A stretch of DNA of 64,000 nt. It comes from Trichobilharzia szidati. Taxonomy: Eukaryota; Platyhelminthes; Trematoda; Strigeidida; Schistosomatidae. Location: positions 94,556,020-94,620,019 of the forward strand of contig OX235272.1 in NCBI GenBank assembly GCA_944472155.2, given 5' to 3'. Of the stretch, positions 23,401 to 39,200 are shown piece after piece; position 1 is the first letter of the stretch; each line of letters opens with the position of its first letter. The translations under genes and the position numbers were made by a program. The notes beneath the pieces were generated by a model. The model saw only the letters and a list, made by a program, of their open reading frames with translations. It was not told where the DNA came from and did no database searches.

Positions 23401-23809
23401 CAGGTTCTCTGTAGATACATCCTATTAGTAGTGTAGCACTTTGAAGTGTACGTTGACCCACTGGGTGTCGTGCATTTCGTTGAGTTACCTATTTTCTAGC
23501 TGCAATACGGTATGTTTGTTCAGGAAGTACATTAGGCGGCCTCCTCCCTTACCACTGCTACTGTCACATCGAAATGTGTATACCACCGGAGGCCTATATC
23601 TTCGTCTGGTATATTGGAGTGATACCAGGATTCAGTAGTAATGATTACTTGGGGTTTACATACCAGCGTGTCTGCCCTGAGCATCGGTAGTTTGTTTAGG
23701 AGAGATCTAGTATTAATAAGGATTAAGTAAAGTTGAGAGCTGAAGTAGCGTTCTAAGTATTTAAGCTCGTCAATCAGGCTCAGTCGGCATCAACTGGTTC
23801 CGCATGGCA

Positions 23810-24295
23810 NNNNNNNNNNNNNNNNNNNNNNNNNNNNNNNNNNNNNNNNNNNNNNNNNNNNNNNNNNNNNNNNNNNNNNNNNNNNNNNNNNNNNNNNNNN
23901 NNNNNNNNNNNNNNNNNNNNNNNNNNNNNNNNNNNNNNNNNNNNNNNNNNNNNNNNNNNNNNNNNNNNNNNNNNNNNNNNNNNNNNNNNNNNNNNNNNNN
24001 NNNNNNNNNNNNNNNNNNNNNNNNNNNNNNNNNNNNNNNNNNNNNNNNNNNNNNNNNNNNNNNNNNNNNNNNNNNNNNNNNNNNNNNNNNNNNNNNNNNN
24101 NNNNNNNNNNNNNNNNNNNNNNNNNNNNNNNNNNNNNNNNNNNNNNNNNNNNNNNNNNNNNNNNNNNNNNNNNNNNNNNNNNNNNNNNNNNNNNNNNNNN
24201 NNNNNNNNNNNNNNNNNNNNNNNNNNNNNNNNNNNNNNNNNNNNNNNNNNNNNNNNNNNNNNNNNNNNNNNNNNNNNNNNNNNNNNNNNNNNNNN
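23810..24295. other. Assembly gap (486 N)
   Basis: A run of N. It separates the CR1-like element from the 61-bp tandem array, so the true left end of both is not visible. Reading frames across it are meaningless. Confidence 1.
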
Positions 24296-27200
24296 ACCAA
24301 CAACAAATCATCAAAAAATACAATGCTACTGTTGCACATACACTGACACCAACACCACTATCGCGAAAACATCAAAAAATACAATGCTACTGTTGCACAT
24401 ACACTGACACCAACACCACTATCGCGAAAACATCAAAAAATACAATGCTACTGTTGCACATACACTGACACCAACACCACTATCGCGAAAACATCAAAAA
24501 ATACAATGCTACTGTTGCACATACACTGACACCAACACCACTATCGCGAAAACATCAAAAAATACAATGCTACTGTTGCACATACACTGACACCAACACC
24601 ACTATCGCGAAAACATCAAAAAATACAATGCTACTGTTGCACATACACTGACACCAACACCACTATCGCGAAAACATCAAAAAATACAATGCTACTGTTG
24701 CACATACACTGACACCAACACCACTATCGCGAAAACATCAAAAAATACAATGCTACTGTTGCACATACACTGACACCAACACCACTATCGCGAAAACATC
24801 AAAAAATACAATGCTACTGTTGCACATACACTGACACCAACACCACTATCGCGAAAACATCAAAAAATACAATGCTACTGTTGCACATACACTGACACCA
24901 ACACCACTATCGCGAAAACATCAAAAAATACAATGCTACTGTTGCACATACACTGACACCAACACCACTATCGCGAAAACATCAAAAAATACAATGCTAC
25001 TGTTGCACATACACTTACACCAACACCACTATCGCGAAAACATCAAAAAATACAATGCTACTGTTGCACATACACTGACACCAACACCACTATCGCGAAA
25101 ACATCAAAAAATACAATGCTACTGTTGCACATACACTGACACCAACACCACTATCGCGAAAACATCAAAAAATACAATGCTACTGTTGCACATACACTGA
25201 CACCAACACCACTATCGCGAAAACATCAAAAAATACAATGCTACTGTTGCACATACACTGACACCAACACCACTATCGCGAAAACATCAAAAAATACAAT
25301 GCTACTGTTGCACATACACTGACACCAACACCACTATCGCGAAAACATCAAAAAATACAATGCTACTGTTGCACATACACTGACACCAACACCACTATCG
25401 CGAAAACATCAAAAAATACAATGCTACTGTTGCACATACACTGACACCAACACCACTATCGCGAAAACATCAAAAAATACAATGCTACTGTTGCACATAC
25501 ACTGACACCAACACCACTATCGCGAAAACATCAAAAAATACAATGCTACTGTTGCACATACACTGACACCAACACCACTATCGCGAAAACATCAAAAAAT
25601 ACAATGCTACTGTTGCACATACACTGACACCAACACCACTATCGCGAAAACATCAAAAAATACAATGCTACTGTTGCACATACACTGACACCAACACCAC
25701 TATCGCGAAAACATCAAAAAATACAATGCTACTGTTGCACATACACTGACACCAACACCACTATCGCGAAAACATCAAAAAATACAATGCTACTGTTGCA
25801 CATACACTGACACCAACACCACTATCGCGAAAACATCAAAAAATACAATGCTACTGTTGCACATACACTGACACCAACACCACTATCGCGAAAACATCAA
25901 AAAATACAATGCTACTGTTGCACATACACTGACACCAACACCACTATCGCGAAAACATCAAAAAATACAATGCTACTGTTGCACATACACTGACACCAAC
26001 ACCACTATCGCGAAAACATCAAAAAATACAATGCTACTGTTGCACATACACTGACACCAACACCACTATCGCGAAAACATCAAAAAATACAATGCTACTG
26101 TTGCACATACACTGACACCAACACCACTATCGCGAAAACATCAAAAAATACAATGCTACTGTTGCACATACACTGACACCAACACCACTATCGCGAAAAC
26201 ATCAAAAAATACAATGCTACTGTTGCACATACACTGACACCAACACCACCATCGCGAAAACATCAAAAAATACAATGCTACTGTTGCACATACACTGACA
26301 CCAACACCACTATCGCGAAAACATCAAAAAATACAATGCTACTGTTGCACATACACTGACACCAACACCACTATCGCGAAAACATCAAAAAATACAATGC
26401 TACTGTTGCACATACACTGACACCAACACCACTATCGCGAAAACATCAAAAAATACAATGCTACTGTTGCACATACACTGACACCAACACCACTATCGCG
26501 AAAACATCAAAAAATACAATGCTACTGTTGCACATACACTGACACCAACACCACTATCGCGAAAACATCAAAAAATACAATGCTACTGTTGCACATACAC
26601 TGACACCAACACCACTATCGCGAAAACATCAAAAAATACAATGCTACTGTTGCACATACACTGACACCAACACCACTATCGCGAAAACATCAAAAAATAC
26701 AATGCTACTGTTGCACATACACTGACACCAACACCACTATCGCGAAAACATCAAAAAATACAATGCTACTGTTGCACATACACTGACACCAACACCACTA
26801 TCGCGAAAACATCAAAAAATACAATGCTACTGTTGCACATACACTGACACCAACACCACTATCGCGAAAACATCAAAAAATACAATGCTACTGTTGCACA
26901 TACACTGACACCAACACCACTATCGCGAAAACATCAAAAAATACAATGCTACTGTTGCACATACACTGACACCAACACCACTATCGCGAAAACATCAAAA
27001 AATACAATGCTACTGTTGCACATACACTGACACCAACACCACTATCGCGAAAACATCAAAAAATACAATGCTACTGTTGCACATACACTGACACCAACAC
27101 CACTATCGCGAAAACATCAAAAAATACAATGCTACTGTTGCACATACACTGACACCAACACCACTATCGCGAAAACATCAAAAAATACAATGCTACTGTT

Positions 27201-30200
27201 GCACATACACTGACACCAACACCACTATCGCGAAAACATCAAAAAATACAATGCTACTGTTGCACATACACTGACACCAACACCACTATCGCGAAAACAT
27301 CAAAAAATACAATGCTACTGTTGCACATACACTGACACCAACACCACTATCGCGAAAACATCAAAAAATACAATGCTACTGTTGCACATACACTGACACC
27401 AACACCACTATCGCGAAAACATCAAAAAATACAATGCTACTGTTGCACATACACTGACACCAACACCACTATCGCGAAAACATCAAAAAATACAATGCTA
27501 CTGTTGCACATACACTGACACCAACACCACTATCGCGAAAACATCAAAAAATACAATGCTACTGTTGCACATACACTGACACCAACACCACTATCGCGAA
27601 AACATCAAAAAATACAATGCTACTGTTGCACATACACTGACACCAACACCACTATCGCGAAAACATCAAAAAATACAATGCTACTGTTGCACATACACTG
27701 ACACCAACACCACTATCGCGAAAACATCAAAAAATACAATGCTACTGTTGCACATACACTGACACCAACACCACTATCGCGAAAACATCAAAAAATACAA
27801 TGCTACTGTTGCACATACACTGACACCAACACCACTATCGCGAAAACATCAAAAAATACAATGCTACTGTTGCACATACACTGACACCAACACCACTATC
27901 GCGAAAACATCAAAAAATACAATGCTACTGTTGCACATACACTGACACCAACACCACTATCGCGAAAACATCAAAAAATACAATGCTACTGTTGCACATA
28001 CACTGACACCAACACCACTATCGCGAAAACATCAAAAAATACAATGCTACTGTTGCACATACACTGACACCAACACCACTATCGCGAAAACATCAAAAAA
28101 TACAATGCTACTGTTGCACATACACTGACACCAACACCACTATCGCGAAAACATCAAAAAATACAATGCTACTGTTGCACATACACTGACACCAACACCA
28201 CTATCGCGAAAACATCAAAAAATACAATGCTACTGTTGCACATACACTGACACCAACACCACTATCGCGAAAACATCAAAAAATACAATGCTACTGTTGC
28301 ACATACACTGACACCAACACCACTATCGCGAAAACATCAAAAAATACAATGCTACTGTTGCACATACACTGACACCAACACCACTATCGCGAAAACATCA
28401 AAAAATACAATGCTACTGTTGCACATACACTGACACCAACACCACTATCGCGAAAACATCAAAAAATACAATGCTACTGTTGCACATACACTGACACCAA
28501 CACCACTATCGCGAAAACATCAAAAAATACAATGCTACTGTTGCACATACACTGACACCAACACCACTATCGCGAAAACATCAAAAAATACAATGCTACT
28601 GTTGCACATACACTGACACCAACACCACTATCGCGAAAACATCAAAAAATACAATGCTACTGTTGCACATACACTGACACCAACACCACTATCGCGAAAA
28701 CATCAAAAAATACAATGCTACTGTTGCACATACACTGACACCAACACCACTATCGCGAAAACATCAAAAAATACAATGCTACTGTTGCACATACACTGAC
28801 ACCAACACCACTATCGCGAAAACATCAAAAAATACAATGCTACTGTTGCACATACACTGACACCAACACCACTATCGCGAAAACATCAAAAAATACAATG
28901 CTACTGTTGCACATACACTGACACCAACACCACTATCGCGAAAACATCACAAAATACAATGCTACTGTTGCACATACACTGACACCAACACCACTATCGC
29001 GAAAACATCAAAAAATACAATGCTACTGTTGCACATACACTGACACCAACACCACTATCGCGAAAACATCAAAAAATACAATGCTACTGTTGCACATACA
29101 CTGACACCAACACCACTATCGCGAAAACATCAAAAAATACAATGCTACTGTTGCACATACACTGACACCAACACCACTATCGCGAAAACATCAAAAAATA
29201 CAATGCTACTGTTGCACATACACTGACACCAACACCACTATCGCGAAAACATCAAAAAATACAATGCTACTGTTGCACATACACTGACACCAACACCACT
29301 ATCGCGAAAACATCAAAAAATACAATGCTACTGTTGCACATACACTGACACCAACACCACTATCGCGAAAACATCAAAAAATACAATGCTACTGTTGCAC
29401 ATACACTGACACCAACACCACTATCGCGAAAACATCAAAAAATACAATGCTACTGTTGCACATACACTGACACCAACACCACTATCGCGAAAACATCAAA
29501 AAATACAATGCTACTGTTGCACATACACTGACACCAACACCACTATCGCGAAAACATCAAAAAATACAATGCTACTGTTGCACATACACTGACACCAACA
29601 CCACTATCGCGAAAACATCAAAAAATACAATGCTACTGTTGCACATACACTGACACCAACACCACTATCGCGAAAACATCAAAAAATACAATGCTACTGT
29701 TGCACATACACTGACACCAACACCACTATCGCGAAAACATCAAAAAATACAATGCTACTGTTGCACATACACTGACACCAACACCACTATCGCGAAAACA
29801 TCAAAAAATACAATGCTACTGTTGCACATACACTGACACCAACACCACTATCGCGAAAACATCAAAAAATACAATGCTACTGTTGCACATACACTGACAC
29901 CAACACCACTATCGCGAAAACATCAAAAAATACAATGCTACTGTTGCACATACACTGACACCAACACCACTATCGCGAAAACATCAAAAAATACAATGCT
30001 ACTGTTGCATATACACTGACACCAACACCACTATCGCGAAAACATCAAAAAATACAATGCTACTGTTGCACATACACTGACACCAACACCACTATCGCGA
30101 AAACATCAAAAAATACAATGCTACTGTTGCACATACACTGACACCAACACCACTATCGCGAAAACATCAAAAAATACAATGCTACTGTTGCACATACACT

Positions 30201-33200
30201 GACACCAACACCACTATCGCGAAAACATCAAAAAATACAATGCTACTGTTGCACATACACTGACACCAACACCACTATCGCGAAAACATCAAAAAATACA
30301 ATGCTACTGTTGCACATACACTGACACCAACACCACTATCGCGAAAACATCAAAAAATACAATGCTACTGTTGCACATACACTGACACCAACACCACTAT
30401 CGCGAAAACATCAAAAAATACAATGCTACTGTTGCACATACACTGACACCAACACCACTATCGCGAAAACATCAAAAAATACAATGCTACTGTTGCACAT
30501 ACACTGACACCAACACCACTATCGCGAAAACATCAAAAAATACAATGCTACTGTTGCACATACACTGACACCAACACCACTATCGCGAAAACATCAAAAA
30601 ATACAATGCTACTGTTGCACATACACTGACACCAACACCACTATCGCGAAAACATCAAAAAATACAATGCTACTGTTGCACATACACTGACACCAACACC
30701 ACTATCGCGAAAACATCAAAAAATACAATGCTACTGTTGCACATACACTGACACCAACACCACTATCGCGAAAACATCAAAAAATACAATGCTACTGTTG
30801 CACATACACTGACACCAACACCACTATCGCGAAAACATCAAAAAATACAATGCTACTGTTGCACATACACTGACACCAACACCACTATCGCGAAAACATC
30901 AAAAAATACAATGCTACTGTTGCACATACACTGACACCAACACCACTATCGCGAAAACATCAAAAAATACAATGCTACTGTTGCACATACACTGACACCA
31001 ACACCACTATCGCGAAAACATCAAAAAATACAATGCTACTGTTGCACATACACTGACACCAACACCACTATCGCGAAAACATCAAAAAATACAATGCTAC
31101 TGTTGCACATACACTGACACCAACACCACTATCGCGAAAACATCAAAAAATACAATGCTACTGTTGCACATACACTGACACCAACACCACTATCGCGAAA
31201 ACATCAAAAAATACAATGCTACTGTTGCACATACACTGACACCAACACCACTATCGCGAAAACATCAAAAAATACAATGCTACTGTTGCACATACACTGA
31301 CACCAACACCACTATCGCGAAAACATCAAAAAATACAATGCTACTGTTGCACATACACTGACACCAACACCACTATCGCGAAAACATCAAAAAATACAAT
31401 GCTACTGTTGCACATACACTGACACCAACACCACTATCGCGAAAACACCAAAAAATACAATGCTACTGTTGCACATACACTGACACCAACACCACTATCG
31501 CGAAAACATCAAAAAATACAATGCTACTGTTGCACATACACTGACACCAACACCACTATCGCGAAAACATCAAAAAATACAATGCTACTGTTGCACATAC
31601 ACTGACACCAACACCACTATCGCGAAAACATCAAAAAATACAATGCTACTGTTGCACATACACTGACACCAACACCACTATCGCGAAAACATCAAAAAAT
31701 ACAATGCTACTGTTGCACATACACTGACACCAACACCACTATCGCGAAAACATCAAAAAATACAATGCTACTGTTGCACATACACTGACACCAACACCAC
31801 TATCGCGAAAACATCAAAAAATACAATGCTACTGTTGCACATACACTGACACCAACACCACTATCGCGAAAACATCAAAAAATACAATGCTACTGTTGCA
31901 CATACACTGACACCAACACCACTATCGCGAAAACATCAAAAAATACAATGCTACTGTTGCACATACACTGACACCAACACCACTATCGCGAAAACATCAA
32001 AAAATACAATGCTACTGTTGCACATACACTGACACCAACACCACTATCGCGAAAACATCAAAAAATACAATGCTACTGTTGCACATACACTGACACCAAC
32101 ACCACTATCGCGAAAACATCAAAAAATACAATGCTACTGTTGCACATACACTGACACCAACACCACTATCGCGAAAACATCAAAAAATACAATGCTACTG
32201 TTGCACATACACTGACACCAACACCACTATCGCGAAAACATCAAAAAATACAATGCTACTGTTGCACATACACTGACACCAACACCACTATCGCGAAAAC
32301 ATCAAAAAATACAATGCTACTGTTGCACATACACTGACACCAACACCACTATCGCGAAAACATCAAAAAATACAATGCTACTGTTGCACATACACTGACA
32401 CCAACACCACTATCGCGAAAACATCAAAAAATACAATGCTACTGTTGCACATACACTGACACCAACACCACTATCGCGAAAACATCAAAAAATACAATGC
32501 TACTGTTGCACATACACTGACACCAACACCACTATCGCGAAAACATCAAAAAATACAATGCTACTGTTGCACATACACTGACACCAACACCACTATCGCG
32601 AAAACATCAAAAAATACAATGCTACTGTTGCACATACACTGACACCAACACCACTATCGCGAAAACATCAAAAAATACAATGCTACTGTTGCACATACAC
32701 TGACACCAACACCACTATCGCGAAAACATCAAAAAATACAATGCTACTGTTGCACATACACTGACACCAACACCACTATCGCGAAAACATCAAAAAATAC
32801 AATGCTACTGTTGCACATACACTGACACCAACACCACTATCGCGAAAACATCAAAAAATACAATGCTACTGTTGCACATACACTGACACCAACACCACTA
32901 TCGCGAAAACATCAAAAAATACAATGCTACTGTTGCACATACACTGACACCAACACCACTATCGCGAAAACATCAAAAAATACAATGCTACTGTTGCACA
33001 TACACTGACACCAACACCACTATCGCGAAAACATCAAAAAATACAATGCTACTGTTGCACATACACTGACACCAACACCACTATCGCGAAAACATCAAAA
33101 AATACAATGCTACTGTTGCACATACACTGACACCAACACCACTATCGCGAAAACATCAAAAAATACAATGCTACTGTTGCACATACACTGACACCAACAC

Positions 33201-36200
33201 CACTATCGCGAAAACATCAAAAAATACAATGCTACTGTTGCACATACACTGACACCAACACCACTATCGCGAAAACATCAAAAAATACAATGCTACTGTT
33301 GCACATACACTGACACCAACACCACTATCGCGAAAACATCAAAAAATACAATGCTACTGTTGCACATACACTGACACCAACACCACTATCGCGAAAACAT
33401 CAAAAAATACAATGCTACTGTTGCACATACACTGACACCAACACCACTATCGCGAAAACATCAAAAAATACAATGCTACTGTTGCACATACACTGACACC
33501 AACACCACTATCGCGAAAACATCAAAAAATACAATGCTACTGTTGCACATACACTGACACCAACACCACTATCGCGAAAACATCAAAAAATACAATGCTA
33601 CTGTTGCACATACACTGACACCAACACCACTATCGCGAAAACATCAAAAAATACAATGCTACTGTTGCACATACACTGACACCAACACCACTATCGCGAA
33701 AACATCAAAAAATACAATGCTACTGTTGCACATACACTGACACCAACACCACTATCGCGAAAACATCAAAAAATACAATGCTACTGTTGCACATACACTG
33801 ACACCAACACCACTATCGCGAAAACATCAAAAAATACAATGCTACTGTTGCACATACACTGACACCAACACCACTATCGCGAAAACATCAAAAAATACAA
33901 TGCTACTGTTGCACATACACTGACACCAACACCACTATCGCGAAAACATCAAAAAATACAATGCTACTGTTGCACATACACTGACACCAACACCACTATC
34001 GCGAAAACATCAAAAAATACAATGCTACTGTTGCACATACACTGACACCAACACCACTATCGCGAAAACATCAAAAAATACAATGCTACTGTTGCACATA
34101 CACTGACACCAACACCACTATCGCGAAAACATCAAAACATACAATGCTACTGTTGCACATACACTGACACCAACACCACTATCGCGAAAACATCAAAAAA
34201 TACAATGCTACTGTTGCACATACACTGACACCAACACCACTATCGCGAAAACATCAAAAAATACAATGCTACTGTTGCACATACACTGACACCAACACCA
34301 CTATCGCGAAAACATCAAAAAATACAATGCTACTGTTGCACATACACTGACACCAACACCACTATCGCGAAAACATCAAAAAATACAATGCTACTGTTGC
34401 ACATACACTGACACCAACACCACTATCGCGAAAACATCAAAAAATACAATGCTACTGTTGCACATACACTGACACCAACACCACTATCGCGAAAACATCA
34501 AAAAATACAATGCTACTGTTGCACATACACTGACACCAACACCACTATCGCGAAAACATCAAAAAATACAATGCTACTGTTGCACATACACTGACACCAA
34601 CACCACTATCGCGAAAACATCAAAAAATACAATGCTACTGTTGCACATACACTGACACCAACACCACTATCGCGAAAACATCAAAAAATACAATGCTACT
34701 GTTGCACATACACTGACACCAACACCACTATCGCGAAAACATCAAAAAATACAATGCTACTGTTGCACATACACTGACACCAACACCACTATCGCGAAAA
34801 CATCAAAAAATACAATGCTACTGTTGCACATACACTGACACCAACACCACTATCGCGAAAACATCAAAAAATACAATGCTACTGTTGCACATACACTGAC
34901 ACCAACACCACTATCGCGAAAACATCAAAAAATACAATGCTACTGTTGCACATACACTGACACCAACACCACTATCGCGAAAACATCAAAAAATACAATG
35001 CTACTGTTGCACATACACTGACACCAACACCACTATCGCGAAAACATCAAAAAATACAATGCTACTGTTGCACATACACTGACACCAACACCACTATCGC
35101 GAAAACATCAAAAAATACAATGCTACTGTTGCACATACACTGACACCAACACCACTATCGCGAAAACATCAAAAAATACAATGCTACTGTTGCACATACA
35201 CTGACACCAACACCACTATCGCGAAAACATCAAAAAATACAATGCTACTGTTGCACATACACTGACACCAACACCACTATCGCGAAAACATCAAAAAATA
35301 CAATGCTACTGTTGCACATACACTGACACCAACACCACTATCGCGAAAACATCAAAAAATACAATGCTACTGTTGCACATACACTGACACCAACACCACT
35401 ATCGCGAAAACATCAAAAAATACAATGCTACTGTTGCACATACACTGACACCAACACCACTATCGCGAAAACATCAAAAAATACAATGCTACTGTTGCAC
35501 ATACACTGACACCAACACCACTATCGCGAAAACATCAAAAAATACAATGCTACTGTTGCACATACACTGACACCAACACCACTATCGCGAAAACATCAAA
35601 AAATACAATGCTACTGTTGCACATACACTGACACCAACACCACTATCGCGAAAACATCAAAAAATACAATGCTACTGTTGCACATACACTGACACCAACA
35701 CCACTATCGCGAAAACATCAAAAAATACAATGCTACTGTTGCACATACACTGACACCAACACCACTATCGCGAAAACATCAAAAAATACAATGCTACTGT
35801 TGCACATACACTGACACCAACACCACTATCGCGAAAACATCAAAAAATACAATGCTACTGTTGCACATACACTGACACCAACACCACTATCGCGAAAACA
35901 TCAAAAAATACAATGCTACTGTTGCACATACACTGACACCAACACCACTATCGCGAAAACATCAAAAAATACAATGCTACTGTTGCACATACACTGACAC
36001 CAACACCACTATCGCGAAAACATCAAAAAATACAATGCTACTGTTGCACATACACTGACACCAACACCACTATCGCGAAAACATCAAAAAATACAATGCT
36101 ACTGTTGCACATACACTGACACCAACACCACTATCGCGAAAACATCAAAAAATACAATGCTACTGTTGCACATACACTGACACCAACACCACTATCGCGA

Positions 36201-39200
36201 AAACATCAAAAAATACAATGCTACTGTTGCACATACACTGACACCAACACCACTATCGCGAAAACATCAAAAAATACAATGCTACTGTTGCACATACACT
36301 GACACCAACACCACTATCGCGAAAACATCAAAAAATACAATGCTACTGTTGCACATACACTGACACCAACACCACTATCGCGAAAACATCAAAAAATACA
36401 ATGCTACTGTTGCACATACACTGACACCAACACCACTATCGCGAAAACATCAAAAAATACAATGCTACTGTTGCACATACACTGACACCAACACCACTAT
36501 CGCGAAAACATCAAAAAATACAATGCTACTGTTGCACATACACTGACACCAACACCACTATCGCGAAAACATCAAAAAATACAATGCTACTGTTGCACAT
36601 ACACTGACACCAACACCACTATCGCGAAAACATCAAAAAATACAATGCTACTGTTGCACATACACTGACACCAACACCACTATCGCGAAAACATCAAAAA
36701 ATACAATGCTACTGTTGCACATACACTGACACCAACACCACTATCGCGAAAACATCAAAAAATACAATGCTACTGTTGCACATACACTGACACCAACACC
36801 ACTATCGCGAAAACATCAAAAAATACAATGCTACTGTTGCACATACACTGACACCAACACCACTATCGCGAAAACATCAAAAAATACAATGCTACTGTTG
36901 CACATACACTGACACCAACACCACTATCGCGAAAACATCAAAAAATGCAATGCTACTGTTGCACATACACTGACACCAACACCACTATCGCGAAAACATC
37001 AAAAAATACAATGCTACTGTTGCACATACACTGACACCAACACCACTATCGCGAAAACATCAAAAAATACAATGCTACTGTTGCACATACACTGACACCA
37101 ACACCACTATCGCGAAAACATCAAAAAATACAATGCTACTGTTGCACATACACTGACACCAACACCACTATCGCGAAAACATCAAAAAATACAATGCTAC
37201 TGTTGCACATACACTGACACCAACACCACTATCGCGAAAACATCAAAAAATACAATGCTACTGTTGCACATACACTGACACCAACACCACTATCGCGAAA
37301 ACATCAAAAAATACAATGCTACTGTTGCACATACACTGACACCAACACCACTATCGCGAAAACATCAAAAAATACAATGCTACTGTTGCACATACACTGA
37401 CACCAACACCACTATCGCGAAAACATCAAAAAATACAATGCTACTGTTGCACATACACTGACACCAACACCACTATCGCGAAAACATCAAAAAATACAAT
37501 GCTACTGTTGCACATACACTGACACCAACACCACTATCGCGAAAACATCAAAAAATACAATGCTACTGTTGCACATACACTGACACCAACACCACTATCG
37601 CGAAAACATCAAAAAATACAATGCTACTGTTGCACATACACTGACACCAACACCACTATCGCGAAAACATCAAAAAATACAATGCTACTGTTGCACATAC
37701 ACTGACACCAACACCACTATCGCGAAAACATCAAAAAATACAATGCTACTGTTGCACATACACTGACACCAACACCACTATCGCGAAAACATCAAAAAAT
37801 ACAATGCTACTGTTGCACATACACTGACACCAACACCACTATCGCGAAAACATCAAAAAATACAATGCTACTGTTGCACATACACTGACACCAACACCAC
37901 TATCGCGAAAACATCAAAAAATACAATGCTACTGTTGCACATACACTGACACCAACACCACTATCGCGAAAACATCAAAAAATACAATGCTACTGTTGCA
38001 CATACACTGACACCAACACCACTATCGCGAAAACATCAAAAAATACAATGCTACTGTTGCACATACACTGACACCAACACCACTATCGCGAAAACATCAA
38101 AAAATACAATGCTACTGTTGCACATACACTGACACCAACACCACTATCGCGAAAACATCAAAAAATACAATGCTACTGTTGCACATACACTGACACCAAC
38201 ACCACTATCGCGAAAACATCAAAAAATACAATGCTACTGTTGCACATACACTGACACCAACACCACTATCGCGAAAACATCAAAAAATACAATGCTACTG
38301 TTGCACATACACTGACACCAACACCACTATCGCGAAAACATCAAAAAATACAATGCTACTGTTGCACATACACTGACACCAACACCACTATCGCGAAAAC
38401 ATCAAAAAATACAATGCTACTGTTGCACATACACTGACACCAACACCACTATCGCGAAAACATCAAAAAATACAATGCTACTGTTGCACATACACTGACA
38501 CCAACACCACTATCGCGAAAACATCAAAAAATACAATGCTACTGTTGCACATACACTGACACCAACACCACTATCGCGAAAACATCAAAAAATACAATGC
38601 TACTGTTGCACATACACTGACACCAACACCACTATCGCGAAAACATCAAAAAATACAATGCTACTGTTGCACATACACTGACACCAACACCACTATCGCG
38701 AAAACATCAAAAAATACAATGCTACTGTTGCACATACACTGACACCAACACCACTATCGCGAAAACATCAAAAAATACAATGCTACTGTTGCACATACAC
38801 TGACACCAACACCACTATCGCGAAAACATCAAAAAATACAATGCTACTGTTGCACATACACTGACACCAACACCACTATCGCGAAAACATCAAAAAATAC
38901 AATGCTACTGTTGCACATACACTGACACCAACACCACTATCGCGAAAACATCAAAAAATACAATGCTACTGTTGCACATACACTGACACCAACACCACTA
39001 TCGCGAAAACATCAAAAAATACAATGCTACTGTTGCACATACACTGACACCAACACCACTATCGCGAAAACATCAAAAAATACAATGCTACTGTTGCACA
39101 TACACTGACACCAACACCACTATCGCGAAAACATCAAAAAATACAATGCTACTGTTGCACATACACTGACACCAACACCACTATCGCGAAAACATCAAAA

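Larger units (their letters stand above)
19684..23809 (-). mobile_element. CR1-like non-LTR retrotransposon, decayed, with nested insertions
   Basis: Reading on the - strand from the assembly gap: an AP-endonuclease start (NTRSLLNKLPMLRA, IITTESWY), a GNVNLPESNW block equivalent to GDFNLP, and GSDHKIV, the endonuclease SDH motif. Then comes a linker, an RT block with PISITPIASRIVGKLV, GVVQGNVIGPLLFTLYINDM, and a C-terminus with FILRNFYG, KRLVEYCPF and RIESIQRYFTS (20229-19684). Many stops and frameshifts show it is dead. A Merlin transposon (21729-22888) splits the endonuclease and a SINE (23165-23400) sits further upstream; removing each with one duplication copy restores continuity. The 5' end lies in or beyond the N gap. 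Confidence 0.8.

Noticed and set aside
23770..24346. Frames spanning the N run
   Set aside because: They consist of unknown bases.
24994..25200. 68-codon frame inside the satellite
   Set aside because: It exists only because one unit has G to T (TGA to TTA) at 25016; the repeat period is not a multiple of three and all other units stop.
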